A stretch of 64,000 nt of DNA from Solea solea (taxonomy: Eukaryota; Chordata; Actinopteri; Pleuronectiformes; Soleidae): assembly GCF_958295425.1 (NCBI RefSeq), contig NC_081150.1, positions 7,687,001-7,751,000 on the forward strand. The letters run 5' to 3'. Position 1 is the first letter of the stretch; every line of letters starts with the position of its first letter. This document shows, one piece after another, positions 1 through 13,165 of the stretch. The notes under the pieces were generated by a model that did no database searches, was not told where the DNA came from, and was given only the letters and a program-made list of their open reading frames with translations. The position numbers were made by a program, and so were the translations under genes.

Positions 1-773
1 CTCTCTCTGATGCCCAATTCCACAATCACATTCAATTCAATCAATTCAAAAACGACAATTGGCTTAATGGTGACAGAACAATCTCCATCAGCTTATTTTT
101 TTGGCTGCCAGGGTCTTTTTTTTTAAACAAAGCCTCCGTGTTTTTAGATTCTGAAGAAAATGCTCAATTGAATTTACTCTCAGGGAAGAGGAACCCAATC
201 TTTCTGCAAATTGTGAAAATGAGCCAGTGAAAAGGCCATTGCTATTCATAGAGATAGATGAGGACAACTTTTATATTCTATTATAATTCTCCCATACATA
301 GCAAGGGGTGATGTTAGAGTTCGAGGTACAACTCACAGTGTTACACACTCAGTTTCTAAAACACGGAGGAAAATGAAGCAGCTGCATCATTTCACGTGAT
401 AAATTGTCACCTTTGCAAAAAGATGTGTTGATTAACTAACCAGCTACTGGGACTGACTTATTGCTGTTGTGAGTTGCCGGGGGAATTACTCACTGTCAAA
501 ACTGAATGACAAAGGTCATAATTTACATATTCATAGTGTCAGTTTAAAGCCCTATGGTACATATTAAACATGATCCACGTTTAAAATGCACCACATTTTT
601 CATGACTGCTAATAACAGTGAGACGAATGCTATGCAACATGTTTACTTTGTGTTCATTTTTGATTGTAAGAGTGGTTTTACAAGATATTCATGAATGAGA
701 GAATATAATGTTCCGTTTAAATCCAGAGTCCACAATCCAGATCACATGCTATCCCATGGTGCCTGTGCCTTAC
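1..773 (-). other. mdga2 intron (part), no gene seen
   Basis: This stretch lies downstream of the 970-774 exon on the minus strand. It is AT-rich, with no further Ig exon, RNA gene or clear repeat that I can recognise. The next mdga2 exon should be to the left of the window. Confidence 0.7.
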
Positions 774-970
774 CTGTGTGAAAAAGGGCTCGTAGATCTC
801 CACGCCTTTGTCCGAGCCCTGTGTCAGGACCTCTCTGCCACGGTGCCAGCTGTAGCGCACGGGCGGGTTGGAGTTGGCGACACAGCGTAGGAACACAGTC
901 CTCTCATAGTAGAACTGCTCCTTTGCTTCGCCTATACTCTGATGCACTGTCACCACCGGGTCATCAAGGT
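774..970 (-). CDS. mdga2: mdga2 internal exon, linker and start of Ig domain 2 (probably coding exon 4)
   Basis: This 197-base exon supplies two bases of a tyrosine codon and then 65 residues, from [10 protein letters not shown] to IYEPFFTQ. It includes the first Ig2 cysteine (FLRCVANSN) and the core tryptophan (RYSW). The acceptor on the minus strand is CTCCTCCCACAG|AC and the donor is ACACAG|GTAAGG, phase 0. The residues agree with vertebrate MDGA2 almost without change; MDGA1 differs at many of these positions. The second Ig2 cysteine must be on the next exon, left of the window edge. Short open frames on the plus strand over this exon are shadows. Confidence 0.95.
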
Positions 971-3625
971 CTGTGGGAGGAGCAGAGGAAAATATCAAAT
1001 AAACCTTCTAGTATATTATTCAAGACGTTTTAGGCCTAAATATGCTGTTTGCTGAGCTGTAGAAGTGACGATAACATCATCGTTGGGTCATCTATCAATT
1101 GCAAAGTCTGTTGTTCAACAGTCCACTAGTTTACATAATCACGTGTCCTTGGGTGAGCGGGAATGATGGATGTGTGATAGAGAAAGTGCTGCATCTAGAT
1201 GCATTGCATGATTGTGTGAGTGAATGGCAAAATTGTTGTGTCGTGCTCTGTGAGTGGTCATCGAGACTAGAATAGCGCTATTTACCATATAATCTTCCTC
1301 GATCCGTGTATGTTGACAAATCTGACACAGGGTCACAGTTCTGATTGCATTATGACAGCTTGTCGTCATGAGCACACACAGGGGTCAGTGAGTTAAAGAA
1401 GATGAGAGGCCGACTACTCGAACTCCTTTAGTCAATAGGATACAAGCCAAGTGCACGACTTCCCAGTCAATGAACAACCTACAGAATCAAGTCGTGCTCC
1501 ACTGTGAGCCTCAAACATGAGTGACTTAGACATATACTGTGCAAAAAATGATGTTTGATGTCCATCACTTCAAAGAATACCATTTGGTTGGCGTGCGCTC
1601 TGATTCTGATGCTCTGTGATATGATCATTTGCTACTCTGCTCCTTTCCCAGCAGATCTGATGGAGGTTTTACCCCAACGCTAGACAGTTGGTTATTTGAG
1701 AAAGCACTGGTGGTTGATTAAATGGATTCAAAGTTAATCATTTTACCCAGTTATCACATTAAGCCTTGGCAAATGGTGTTCATCCCAGCTGTGGCGTCTT
1801 TTAGCATGCTTATACTCGTCTTTTAGATTATGTCCATTTGCACGCTCAAAGGCTGCAAGGAGCTAGCTGTTTCCCTTTCATCTCCAACCCAGATTAAATA
1901 ACACGAGCAATAAAAGGCAATTTAAGGTTGATGATGAGAGAAATGAACGCCTTATCTCTCAAGCTCAAATCCCCACTGATAGAGGCTGACCTTTAGCATA
2001 CAATGGACAGTGTTTGAACATATTAAACAGTGAGTTACAGTAGACTTTTCATACATCATCGTTTTCTTTTTTGTGAACCTTACACAGAGCATCATTTTAA
2101 GAAACGACTTCATCCACACAAAACCCCCCAAAACGGCTCTAAATGCTGTAGTACATATGCCAGGCCTGTATGTGGCGCTGTCACACTGCTACAGAAACAC
2201 ACCAAAAACGGAAAAGTAGACACTGAGCATGCACATAAAGCATGCACGCAGTGTACAAACCTTTTTTTAAAACCTTTCTCTGAATAAGTAAGTCATTACA
2301 ACATGGTTTCTCCATCCTGCTCCTGCATGTTTTAGAAGTGCCCTTGCTTAAACACACCTGATTCAAATAAACGGGTCGTTACCAGGCTTCTGCAGTGCTT
2401 GCTGATGGGCTGACCATTTGAATCAATCAGGTGTGTTGGAACAAGGAAACATCTACAACATGCAGGGCAGTGGGTGCCCAGGACCACGATTGATAAACCC
2501 TGCATTACAATGTATTCAGTCACAGAAACAGAGGCAGAAAGAAGTAGCCAGGAAAGAAAATAAAAGTTATGATAAAGCATATAGACCAAACAAACACCAA
2601 ACACAAGAAGAGGACAAAGATAGAGACAGCAAATTCAAGCGCAGGAGAGAGGTGGGGCGAAGACATCATTGTTCATGTGGATAAAAAGCCGATACAATAC
2701 AGAACTTGAGCAGATTTTCCTGACCTTGTTTTCGTGTGTATGGCCCTGTAATTTATCAATGAGTGAGCAACATGCTGGGTGATTGAATGATTGAGAGAGC
2801 GTGTGTGTGAGTATGTGAGTGAAAACAGCTTACAGTAAATGAATATCCAAATCCATAATGATTATAAGCCTCCAGAGAAACACTACACATGTCTGTGCTG
2901 TTATTAATGGACAAATTCATCACTTTTAATTCCGGTAGCTGCCCACCTCTGGATTTGCTAAGGATCAGGTCCTAATCAAGGTGCCTATGGGTCATAGAGC
3001 ACCACATCCAGTCTTGACGCACTGGCGAGAGAATGCTGATTCCTAGGTTTCATTAAAGACATGTTCTGCCCTACAGCTCCTTAATCAAAATCTAGCAGCG
3101 GTCAATACTTCATCCAGGATCCATTACAGTGTCTCAGGTAAGAGCAATTACCTTTGGGGTGGGGGTGGTGGGGAAAGACAGCGGAGAGGGTGACAACGCT
3201 TTGGAAAAGACGGAGCGATTGCGGGGCCAGAGGAGCAGCTTCCTCGAAATAAATACACTAATTCATTATGGAAAGGAGAACTGTACGAATCCTACATGTT
3301 ATCTCTGACATGTCCCAGCTTCCATCTCGTGTTTCCTGCATCAGTTTACGAAGTGTGGCAGAAATGGAGTGATTTATTGACAACCCTATCTACAGTGGAA
3401 TACCCTTCTTAGAGAGCTGGACAATGTGTGTGTATCTGTATGTTTGTGTATGTGGTAAGGAGTGGTTGGAACTATAAATAGGGCCAAAATGATATGCAGA
3501 CAGGACATGGATGCAAGGAGCGCAAAGTGATAAATATGGAAATATGGAAATGTACGCACTAGATTAAAATTTGATGAATTTCAAACAAAATTCATCCTCC
3601 GCCATCAGTCTTTCTCCTGTAAGGA

Positions 3626-3657
<32 letters not shown>

Positions 3658-5649
3658 GTGTGTGTCACCCTTGTGCAATTAGCTTCCGAAGTCATGCTTC
3701 ACTGATTGTGAAGCTTAAATCCCTGAGCCCAGAGGAAAACCGTGGTGTACAGGCTGCCTGCGCCAGAGTTGTTAGGGTTTGTAATTGCAGGTTTATGGGT
3801 TCACAGGCCGATAAATCTGCCCATGTACAGCTAAACGCTCCAGTGAGCTAACCTTAGTATCACTCCTGTTCACTCACGGCAAGTATATTAAGACAACACG
3901 ACACACGAATGTGGAAACACTAGACACATTTCATTTGTGTGTGTGTGAGGAAACCGATAATATTCAGCTTTATCCTTACAGATGCTGATGTTTCTGTTTG
4001 AATGGCTGAATGCTGATTTGTACTTTAGAGGACTATCAAAACATTTGTGGGACAAATAGGCACAAGAGCGAGTGATTTGCATGAAAGAGAAGACGGAGAC
4101 TAAGGAAGGTGCTTCATTTTGACATCAAACCTGAGCTTCCTCCTTTCATGTCCTCCAATACTGCATAAAAACTCTCATTACCTGACTCGACTTCCACAAA
4201 CCGAGCCACCCACCCTCATGAGCATGCACAAGACAGTAGCATCTTATACATATACACATTTTCTGGGGGCTGTCTCTTGGGCGTTACTCTGGAAATGTGT
4301 TTTTCCTTTTTTTTTTTTACCTTGACTTTGATGTCATCCACTCTTTCCATCACCTGGGTGGAGACGACCTACTGGGCTCCCACACTGTCAGCCATGAGTG
4401 ACAGAGTCCTACGATTCATTTCACTTAATCACTATCTCAGCTTGAATACCAGTGGGAGCAGCTGATCTGAATGACATTTGTGCAACGCCTTTCATCAGCA
4501 ATCAGCTCCGTGATGGCAAAAAATATGTAATTTGCTTTTATTTTGTGTCAAGAGACGGCACGAGGGAAAGACAGAGGGGGGTCAGAGGCAGAGAGACAGA
4601 CAATAGGACAAAGGAAGAGGGTTGAGAGCATAAAAACTTTTTAATTGCTGCTATACAGATGCAGGGTTAATGAGGTGATGACACTGTCTCCTATGCTCAT
4701 TCCAAATATGGGTGACTCGCTCTCTTTGTGGAGACTCTTTTTTTTTTTTGCAGAAATATGGTCATGAGGCAATAGCGATTAAAGACGTTATGACTTGGCA
4801 GTCTGCCCTGTGAAGGACCTCACCTTCAAGTCCCTTTTTTAGAAGACGGAGTCTAAAAGCAAATCATAAAAAGCGGAGACATCTCCACATAAATACCAAG
4901 CAATAAGAGGTGAACTTGTGTATGCTGTATTCTGACTCATTTGGGCATTAATGTGCTTTTGAAAATATCTCCAGCCAGATTAAATGCCCATCAAAGGTGA
5001 CTGAGTGATTCTTTTTTAAAAAATACCACTGGTACATCAGATTGATATAAATGTGAGAAAATATTATTCAGAATATTAGATTCCTGCTAAAGTACAACAT
5101 CTGATAGTGTGAAACACATCAATCAAGACGCCGGAAGTGAAAACCTTTTACATATAGCGAGTTATTTCAGTCTGTGTAATGATGCACTTAAACGCATCTC
5201 ACATATTTGGGTCAAAATGTTAGTAAGCTAGACTGGCAATGTACTGTGTTACATCTCTCTGATGGGATGTGTGAACACAGCATGTAATTTACTGTCATAT
5301 CATTAACTTTCTCTCCATCTCTCAAGCCGTTAGCAACAGTGACCTCTATCTCGTGGCTGCACTCCTCCATAACTAGCTCCTGCTAGCTGTATCTATTCGC
5401 TGTCAGCTGTTGCCTCTACTAAGGCTTGATAATGGTGGTGGATGGATGTGGGTGAGGGCGCAATGCATCTATTTCTGCAGTAAGTTCATGGTGACAATGG
5501 TGTCTGTGTAACAGAGATATCTCAGTGATTTGAAAATCACTTCTCTCCGAGATGTGCACTGCCATTTTCAACATTGTCGTGGGGACAAGAGAAGGACATT
5601 CAGTCACTGTCTGGCTGTGAAAGACCCGTTTATATATATATACACATAC

Positions 5650-5700
<51 letters not shown>

Positions 5701-5717
5701 CACATACATACATACAT

Positions 5718-5786
<69 letters not shown>

Positions 5787-5856
5787 CTACCAGTCACTGT
5801 TTAAGAGTATATATGTATATATATATATATATATATATACTCTTAACAGATCATCT

Positions 5857-5904
<48 letters not shown>

Positions 5905-7675
5905 TATACTCTTAAACAGTGACTGGACACATCAAATTCTACAAGATCATCTCACTACATAATTAAAAGGGTAATGTGTACACGGTTGGTGACCCAGCAT
6001 TGATGGATAGATTATGCCTCTAATGATATCACGACTGATTAGCAGTGGTGATTACTCTAAGACAGCAAGGGAAGCTCGGCTTCCTCTAAAATGTTGTCAA
6101 ATATGTACTGCGTTGTATTTAGATTTCAATACTAAACGTGCACTAGAACGTGTCAGTAGTTCGCTGTTTATCACGGATCGTCTTACATGATCATATTCCT
6201 GTAGCAGCCGCCGTATTAACACCACTTTAAACTCAGCTTCAACTGTTCTCTATGGGATGACACAGAATAGGTTTTTTCACTGCGGTGAGCTTAATGGTGA
6301 TTGGACAAATGCGGCAAAAACGGCACTTCCAGGGAAGCTCAGCTTCTCTCGAAGTCAGTGGTGCAGTGGGGGGCACGGACGCTGTGCTCCTGCATGATGA
6401 TTGAAGGAATTGTCTGAAAGCCGGAACCAGTTTTTGAATGACAGCGTTGCAGAAACATATACGACAATGGAGTGTGTTCTGCCTCAGTCCTGTGTGGATT
6501 TTGCGAGGGAAGTCTGTATACAAATAGCTGGTTGTTGTGTGTTATTTGCTCGGCGATATAGCCCATTTTTCGTTTGTACATATGCACTGTAAATAAAAAC
6601 ACTATTATAGCATTTCAGTTTTAAATAATGATCACGTTTCCTTGTTCTAGTTGTTCGTTTTCAGAATTTATGTATAAATAACTAGGCCTCAAATGAGATT
6701 CCCCTGTTTCAAAGACCAGCAACTGCCAGTGCTGATTAGGTATCTCCAAACTGCTGATTACAGTGAGAGCAAGTTAGATCAGCCCTCTGAAGTCACCCCA
6801 TGTGCCCCGTAAATGTGGTATGTTCACTAACAAGATTACCAAAAGTAACAAGATTAGGGTATTAATTGAAAGCATTTAAAACACCATATAGATATTCTTT
6901 TACTTCTAGCCACCGCTTGTTAACAGGGACACTAGCGTCACACCTCTTAACACGACTATCTGACTTAACAGCTAACCCATGCAGTAGGAGAGTGGGAGAA
7001 CCAGCTGTGTTACATAATCCGTGCATGTGTGTCTGCAAGTGCATGTCTGTGGTCGGCTGTGAGGAAATTGTGGCTGATCCTCACAACTTTAAAGGACTAT
7101 TTGAGGGTTAAGACTTGGTTTAAGGGTTAGAATTAGGTTAGAGTTAGGGATGTAGTTGTAGGTTAGGTAAGGAGCTAGGGAGTGCATTATGTCTTATGTC
7201 TAGTGTGCTCACAAAGAATGCTGGACAGACGTGTTGGTGTGTGTGTGTGTGTGCGCATGTGTCTTGGGTTCAAATCATGACACAGGTCTCCTTGCAGGCA
7301 TTTGTATTTGAAGTTTGAAATTGAAATGTAATCAGTGGGGCAGTAGCCAGGGGTCAAAACAACAGTTTTAATACACAGTAAAGGGGCAGGCCTTTCGAGA
7401 TCAAGGGTTTATAAAGACTACACTTCTGTCGCTACCAGGAACACACTAAAATGGGAGGGGGGGGGGGGGGGGTTAAGGTTTGTAAAGGGCAATGCCTGCC
7501 ATAGCTGCTACTTGGCATGCCTCTGTGGTACTGTGAAACACATGCTGAATTATTCATGAGGCATTTCCACATTCCTGTTTTAACGTGAACTTAAATTTCT
7601 GCTTAGGGGAGAGGGAACAAAGCTGCTTCCCTCTCTTTCTCTCCTAAATCCCCTTGACTTGACTTCCCCAGCTTC

Positions 7676-7715
<40 letters not shown>

Positions 7716-10700
7716 CTCCCTCACATGCCATAGCAGGATATGTAGTGACCATTAAGGTAATGTTAACTAACTCCCTCTCTGAGGCCAAAGTCATCGGGTC
7801 TGGTTAAGTGTAATTACTGCCAATTAAACTAGCATTGCAAAATGGAGTGAATGGAGTGTAAGTGAATGATATAGCGCGCTACATTGTTGGCTGCAGCATA
7901 GCCTAAATAGACAATGAGGACAATGTCCTTGTCACTGTTGTAGGAGGATGTTCTGATGAACATTAATGTGGATTTGTCCCCTTGAGCTACTGCTGCTAAT
8001 GTATAAAAAACGGTTTAGATAATTATGCGGTGTGGGTGTAAAAAAGAAAAGCATTTTATGCGTGCGATAAACTACATCTGAATGCATCTCTTCCCTTCAA
8101 GTCAATGTGATGCAAATGTATGGTGTTAAACCTCACAGAGTGGATGAGATTCCCCTACAGCCAGATGAAAATCACCCTGCACTCTGACTGCGCCGTTAAA
8201 CTGTTTCTTTAAGAGCCGGTACAGCTGCGTACAGGAAGCTGCAGCCCACTCAGGACTGCTGCACCTCCATCTTCCACAGTGACAGTGCTCTTCCAATGAT
8301 GCTGTCCTCTATGGTGGAACACCACATTTCTGTGGGTGTGAGTAGAAGACCAATGAGTGTGTTTGCGTGTGTATGTGTGAGCACAGATGGACAATGTGTG
8401 TGATAAATGGAGGGGTAGACATCAGCAGCCTCATAGAGGAGCCTGTAGCCTCTCACTTCCTCCTGCTGATTGAGATGAGGAAATAATGAGGCCTAGTGCC
8501 TCTGTTTGTGTGTGTGTGTGTGTGTAAGGGGGTAATGAGTCTCCTCTTCATCCTGTCCCTTAGACTCTGGCGTGTGCCACAGTCCATCTCTTCTCTAATT
8601 CATCTCTCTAGAAAACAAGCAGGCCACAGACCAACAACACCACCACACAGAAACCAACCATCGAGTCTAGTGCTGAGGCACCAGTGACATAATGGAGTTT
8701 CCAGCCTAATGGTCATATGGAACCCGAGGACGGAAAATTGTTTCTGAATGATGGACTGAAGGCATTTTCTTTGAAAAAACAAACAAACAATTGACTGTAC
8801 ATTTCTACAAATGTGTCATAGCTTAATGTTTCTAATTTTAAAAGCAATGATAGTAACATTAGCTGACCTTAGGGGCTTGAGAGGAATATGATGATAGAAG
8901 AACAGTTTGTTGGGTAATCTACGTAGAAAAAACTTCATCTGCATATTTTTGTGTACAAGGCCATTTTGGGTAAACTCCCCTCTTGCATGTGCACTCTTCT
9001 GACACAGACCTTTTACGACCTCCAGCTTTACTCCACCAGGCTGTTCTCTCACCAGGTTCCAAGGGTTTAGAAGGGATAGAAGTTGGGATAGAAAAGTGCA
9101 GCTGTTTCAACACCAGCTTTGTTGTTTTCCTGTAATCATTGGCATTTAGATTGGAATGATGTGACTGAGTGTTGGTCTATTTTAGCAAACTGTCAGTGAC
9201 TGTTAACTCATAATGTGTGGTAATGTTTGCAGAAACCTACATATGAACCATATGTGTTCCAATAAAGTGATTGAGAAATAATTATTCTGTATGGTCATTA
9301 TATCACTGCTAAAACAACAAATCTAATGCTGGCCTAAGACGCACAGTATACTTCAGATCTAATAAGTAAATGGAACTCCTAGTTAAATACAGGTCAGATT
9401 AATAAATAAAAACTGCACTGAATAAAAAGGTAACAGCAACTAAGCAACAGTTAAACTTTTTTACAGCACTGACTTAATGTCTGCTGCACAAGAAAAATAT
9501 TGTTTAGGCAATATTGCAAACACTGATTATTGCCATAGGACATTTAAAGATTTCTATCGTCGTGAGACTTGAACATTTTATCAAGCTGAGTAAATTCATG
9601 AGCAAAGATCAACACTCTTGGACTAAACGTGCTTTCAATAAGTAGCTTTCACAAGAATTCATTCTGAAATATACATAAAGGTACCCAGGCAAATTCTGTG
9701 ATGAGTGAGCTAAAATACAGAGAGCTAAAACCACGCTCAGGATGACAAGTGTGAAGAACCTGATGATCTATAAAATACCATCCAACTAGTACTTCATGGA
9801 ACTAGTAAGAGAATCTAGGAACTTTCCCCGGAACTTTGTTTCCACTGCAGAAACTAAACTAAATAGAAGTACTGATCTATTAGTTTGGCCCCAAAAAACT
9901 TTCAGATAGTTCAGGAACCACTGGTGTAGAGCTTGCAGTCCTACATTTATGATCGATCAGAGCAATCGTGGCATTTCATTTTTAGAAACCTGAAATAAAT
10001 GGTAAAATTGTCTGTATTTATATCGTGATTTTCTAGTCTTGATGAAAACTCAAAGCCACACTATGGTTTTGCCATTCACCCATTCACACACATACACTAA
10101 AATGCAAACAGCTCATGAATGTGCAGCACATTTTTTCTATCACACACCTTTCATACCCATTCACACTCTGCCGGCACACCCGGTAAAAGTCTTGCCCAAG
10201 GACACATCAGCACCACTAAGCTACCGTCGAAAAATGAACTCGCTGCACTGAACATACCTGGTTGTGCTTCCATGTTTTGTTTGAGCTGACCTATTCCCAC
10301 GACAGTGTTTAGATTCTCTTCACATTAAACATCCAATAGTTCACCTAATTGTTTTTAATTCGCTTTGTTACCAGAGCTCGTCTCTTTACAGCAGCATGAC
10401 ATGAATCTCCAGTGTGGCATCCTTACGTTTAATTTGTCCCAACACAGTTTAATAGTGGTCCAGTCCTATACATAACAGTTTTAATTATAGTCATGACATA
10501 GCTGTTAACAGTAGTGATGCCACTCTATCTCTATCTCTATCTCTCACACACACAGTGACACTTTGGCTCATCAAAACATCCATATAGTTTTTTTTTTTAC
10601 ATCTAAAAAACAGACAGAATTCGACATAAACTCTCACTTTCACTGTGATGTAGGTGCAGGGCCTCAGCAGACAGAGCAACCACACTGCTCACTACTACAG

Positions 10701-13131
10701 AATTAATAATGTTATACATAAATAATGTTGTAGAATATTTTGAGCTGAATATATTAATTCATCCTGTGGTAGTCTGTTACATTACTGCCATCTGATGGAC
10801 TGGAGGGGAACTGCTTGTTGTTGCCAGGGGTTACCCATATCATCGCTCTAACTTGGCAAGTTACTAGTTACAAGTTACTAGTCAAGTCAAGTCAACTTTA
10901 TTTCTAGAGCACATTTAAAAACAACCAAGGTTGACCAAAGTGCTTCACAGATTTAAAGGCACAGCAACATAAAAGGTAAAAAAAGAAATAGTAAAATGGT
11001 AAATAGTGACATAGAATAGTAATATAGTAGTATTATCAAAGATGTAAAAATGGGTGTGAGTAAAATCATCTTCATCATTCAGTCATGTTGGCCTTGGACA
11101 AGAAAAAGGTTCCCTACCCCTAAATGAAAAATGACAATACTGGCAAAAAGAAGATAAACAGCTCCGCAGTATGTGGCCTTTCCTAACCCAGAGAGAAAGT
11201 CTTGAAAAACAAAAAGGAGACAATAATTCAATTCCACAAGCCACAATCACATTAGCATACGCAGCACAATCACACACTGTAGCATGTTTAAAGCTCCTGA
11301 TGAGGAGAAAAACAGAGGAAGGAGATGAGGTTGACTTTGCTACTCTGATTAAGGGCCCCTCCTTACAACAAGTCCTTGAAAGAATTATGTGCAGTCGTGA
11401 ACTGGCTTTACCTCCATTAACCACACCAGCAAACATTTACATAATGTACACATAATGTGCTGATTCATTCTATCCTGATTCAAACAAGGCTCAGATAACT
11501 CACACTGGCTGTATCACACCATTCATCACACCAGGTCATTTACATCCAAAAGCACTTAAGCGCCACTGCACATATATCTTTGTCTACATACATTATGGGA
11601 TCTTTTTTGAAAGATCGTATAATGCATCACCTGGTATCATATATAAGATCACATCATGAAGTTAAGATGGCATTTCTGGCATATACATATTTTCCAGTAT
11701 GGAAACTGATAATGGAGACAGAGCTCATGATACTGCATGTGCTATGTGATTGAAATGGATGGAATAAGATATGTGATATATCGCACTCCCTCGTGGTGTC
11801 TTTTTTATTATTATTTTTTCTCAGTTATGTGTCTTTAAGCATTGTAAAGAAAGAAAAATGAGTTTGAGAGGTGGTGCATTTGTATTGTCTGTGCAGGAAT
11901 AAAAGCAGGGTGGTTTTATTTCTCCAATATAAGCTCAAACATTCAGCATCACCCAAATAACTTGCTCACTACATTAAGTAGAGCCTAAGCCATACTTCAA
12001 AGGCCACAGTTATCATTAGCTAATTGCATTAGGTTGTGGGAATGCAAGATATGTAAAAGAAGGCCTATTTTATACACAGTAAACACAAGTGTGCAGACTA
12101 TGAGGTGTTATCCTAACATCAGCAATCCCAGGAGTGCTTACAGAAAACTTTATGTTGGCCAGAAACACTGGTCAGTCCTAATCCAAACAACCTTTAACTT
12201 CATAACATGAAAAAGACAACTAGAATATAAAAAAAATACAGAGAGGCATGTAAGATAATAGTCTCAATTTTTCCCTATCATACACTCACACACTGTATTA
12301 AAATACCAGTAGTAGGCTACACAACCACAACACAATAACAACTTTAAGTACTGAAATCAAGATTTAAAATAGCGGGAAATCAAGAATTAGCAGTGATTCT
12401 TCCACTGGCATCATTGTTACCAGCATGAGATGACAAAAAGCTGTTTGACTGGGAACATGTAGATGTAGAGTGTTATCCGGGATGTATCGACTCACTGCAT
12501 AGACACAGGGTAAGCAACGGATTCACTGAAGGATCGCCTGTTCTTATATCCAAGTGGACAATATATAAAAGCCCTACAGTAAATGACCAGCAGACGGTCC
12601 ATCCATTTAACTTGACATCTTTATCCAATCTGAGTCATAACTCAACCTATTGAACCTGCCTCTGGCATCTGCTTCATCTAACGAAACCCACTTATCGATA
12701 GACTCCCCTGGGATTACATCCCACACACTGCCCTCTCCATATAACCAAATTTATCACCAAGTTACCTTAAAAGAGCCCCTCCAGAGTATAAAGATGTAAG
12801 CAGTGTGCAAACACAAGTAATGAAAGCAGTTAAAAGGGAAGTGCAAGCGCCTCAATCAAAACTCACACATTTACTCAGGCACATCACAGCAGGGCGGCAC
12901 AGATTTTTACACCTGATGAGATACTGACCAACTAGATACTGCCGAACCTGCACGGCTGCTAAACAAACACCATCAGCTGCCGTTTGTTCTCTGAGCTCCT
13001 TCATGAACTCCATTGATGGAAGGCAAACATTAAGCGCACACACACTTCCCAAAGTCGCCCTCGCGCTGTAATGCTGCTGCCCAGCATTGCTCAGCTGAGA
13101 AGGTGAATGCCAAGACAAGTTAAGCCTTTGA

Positions 13132-13165
<34 letters not shown>

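Noticed and set aside
5419..5962. Several open frames encoding Tyr-Ile or Val-Tyr repeats.
   Set aside because: They are translations of the TA/TACA microsatellite.
7060..7260. Possible interstitial telomere array.
   Set aside because: The TTAGGG-like units are irregular and embedded in a known style of fish dispersed repeat.
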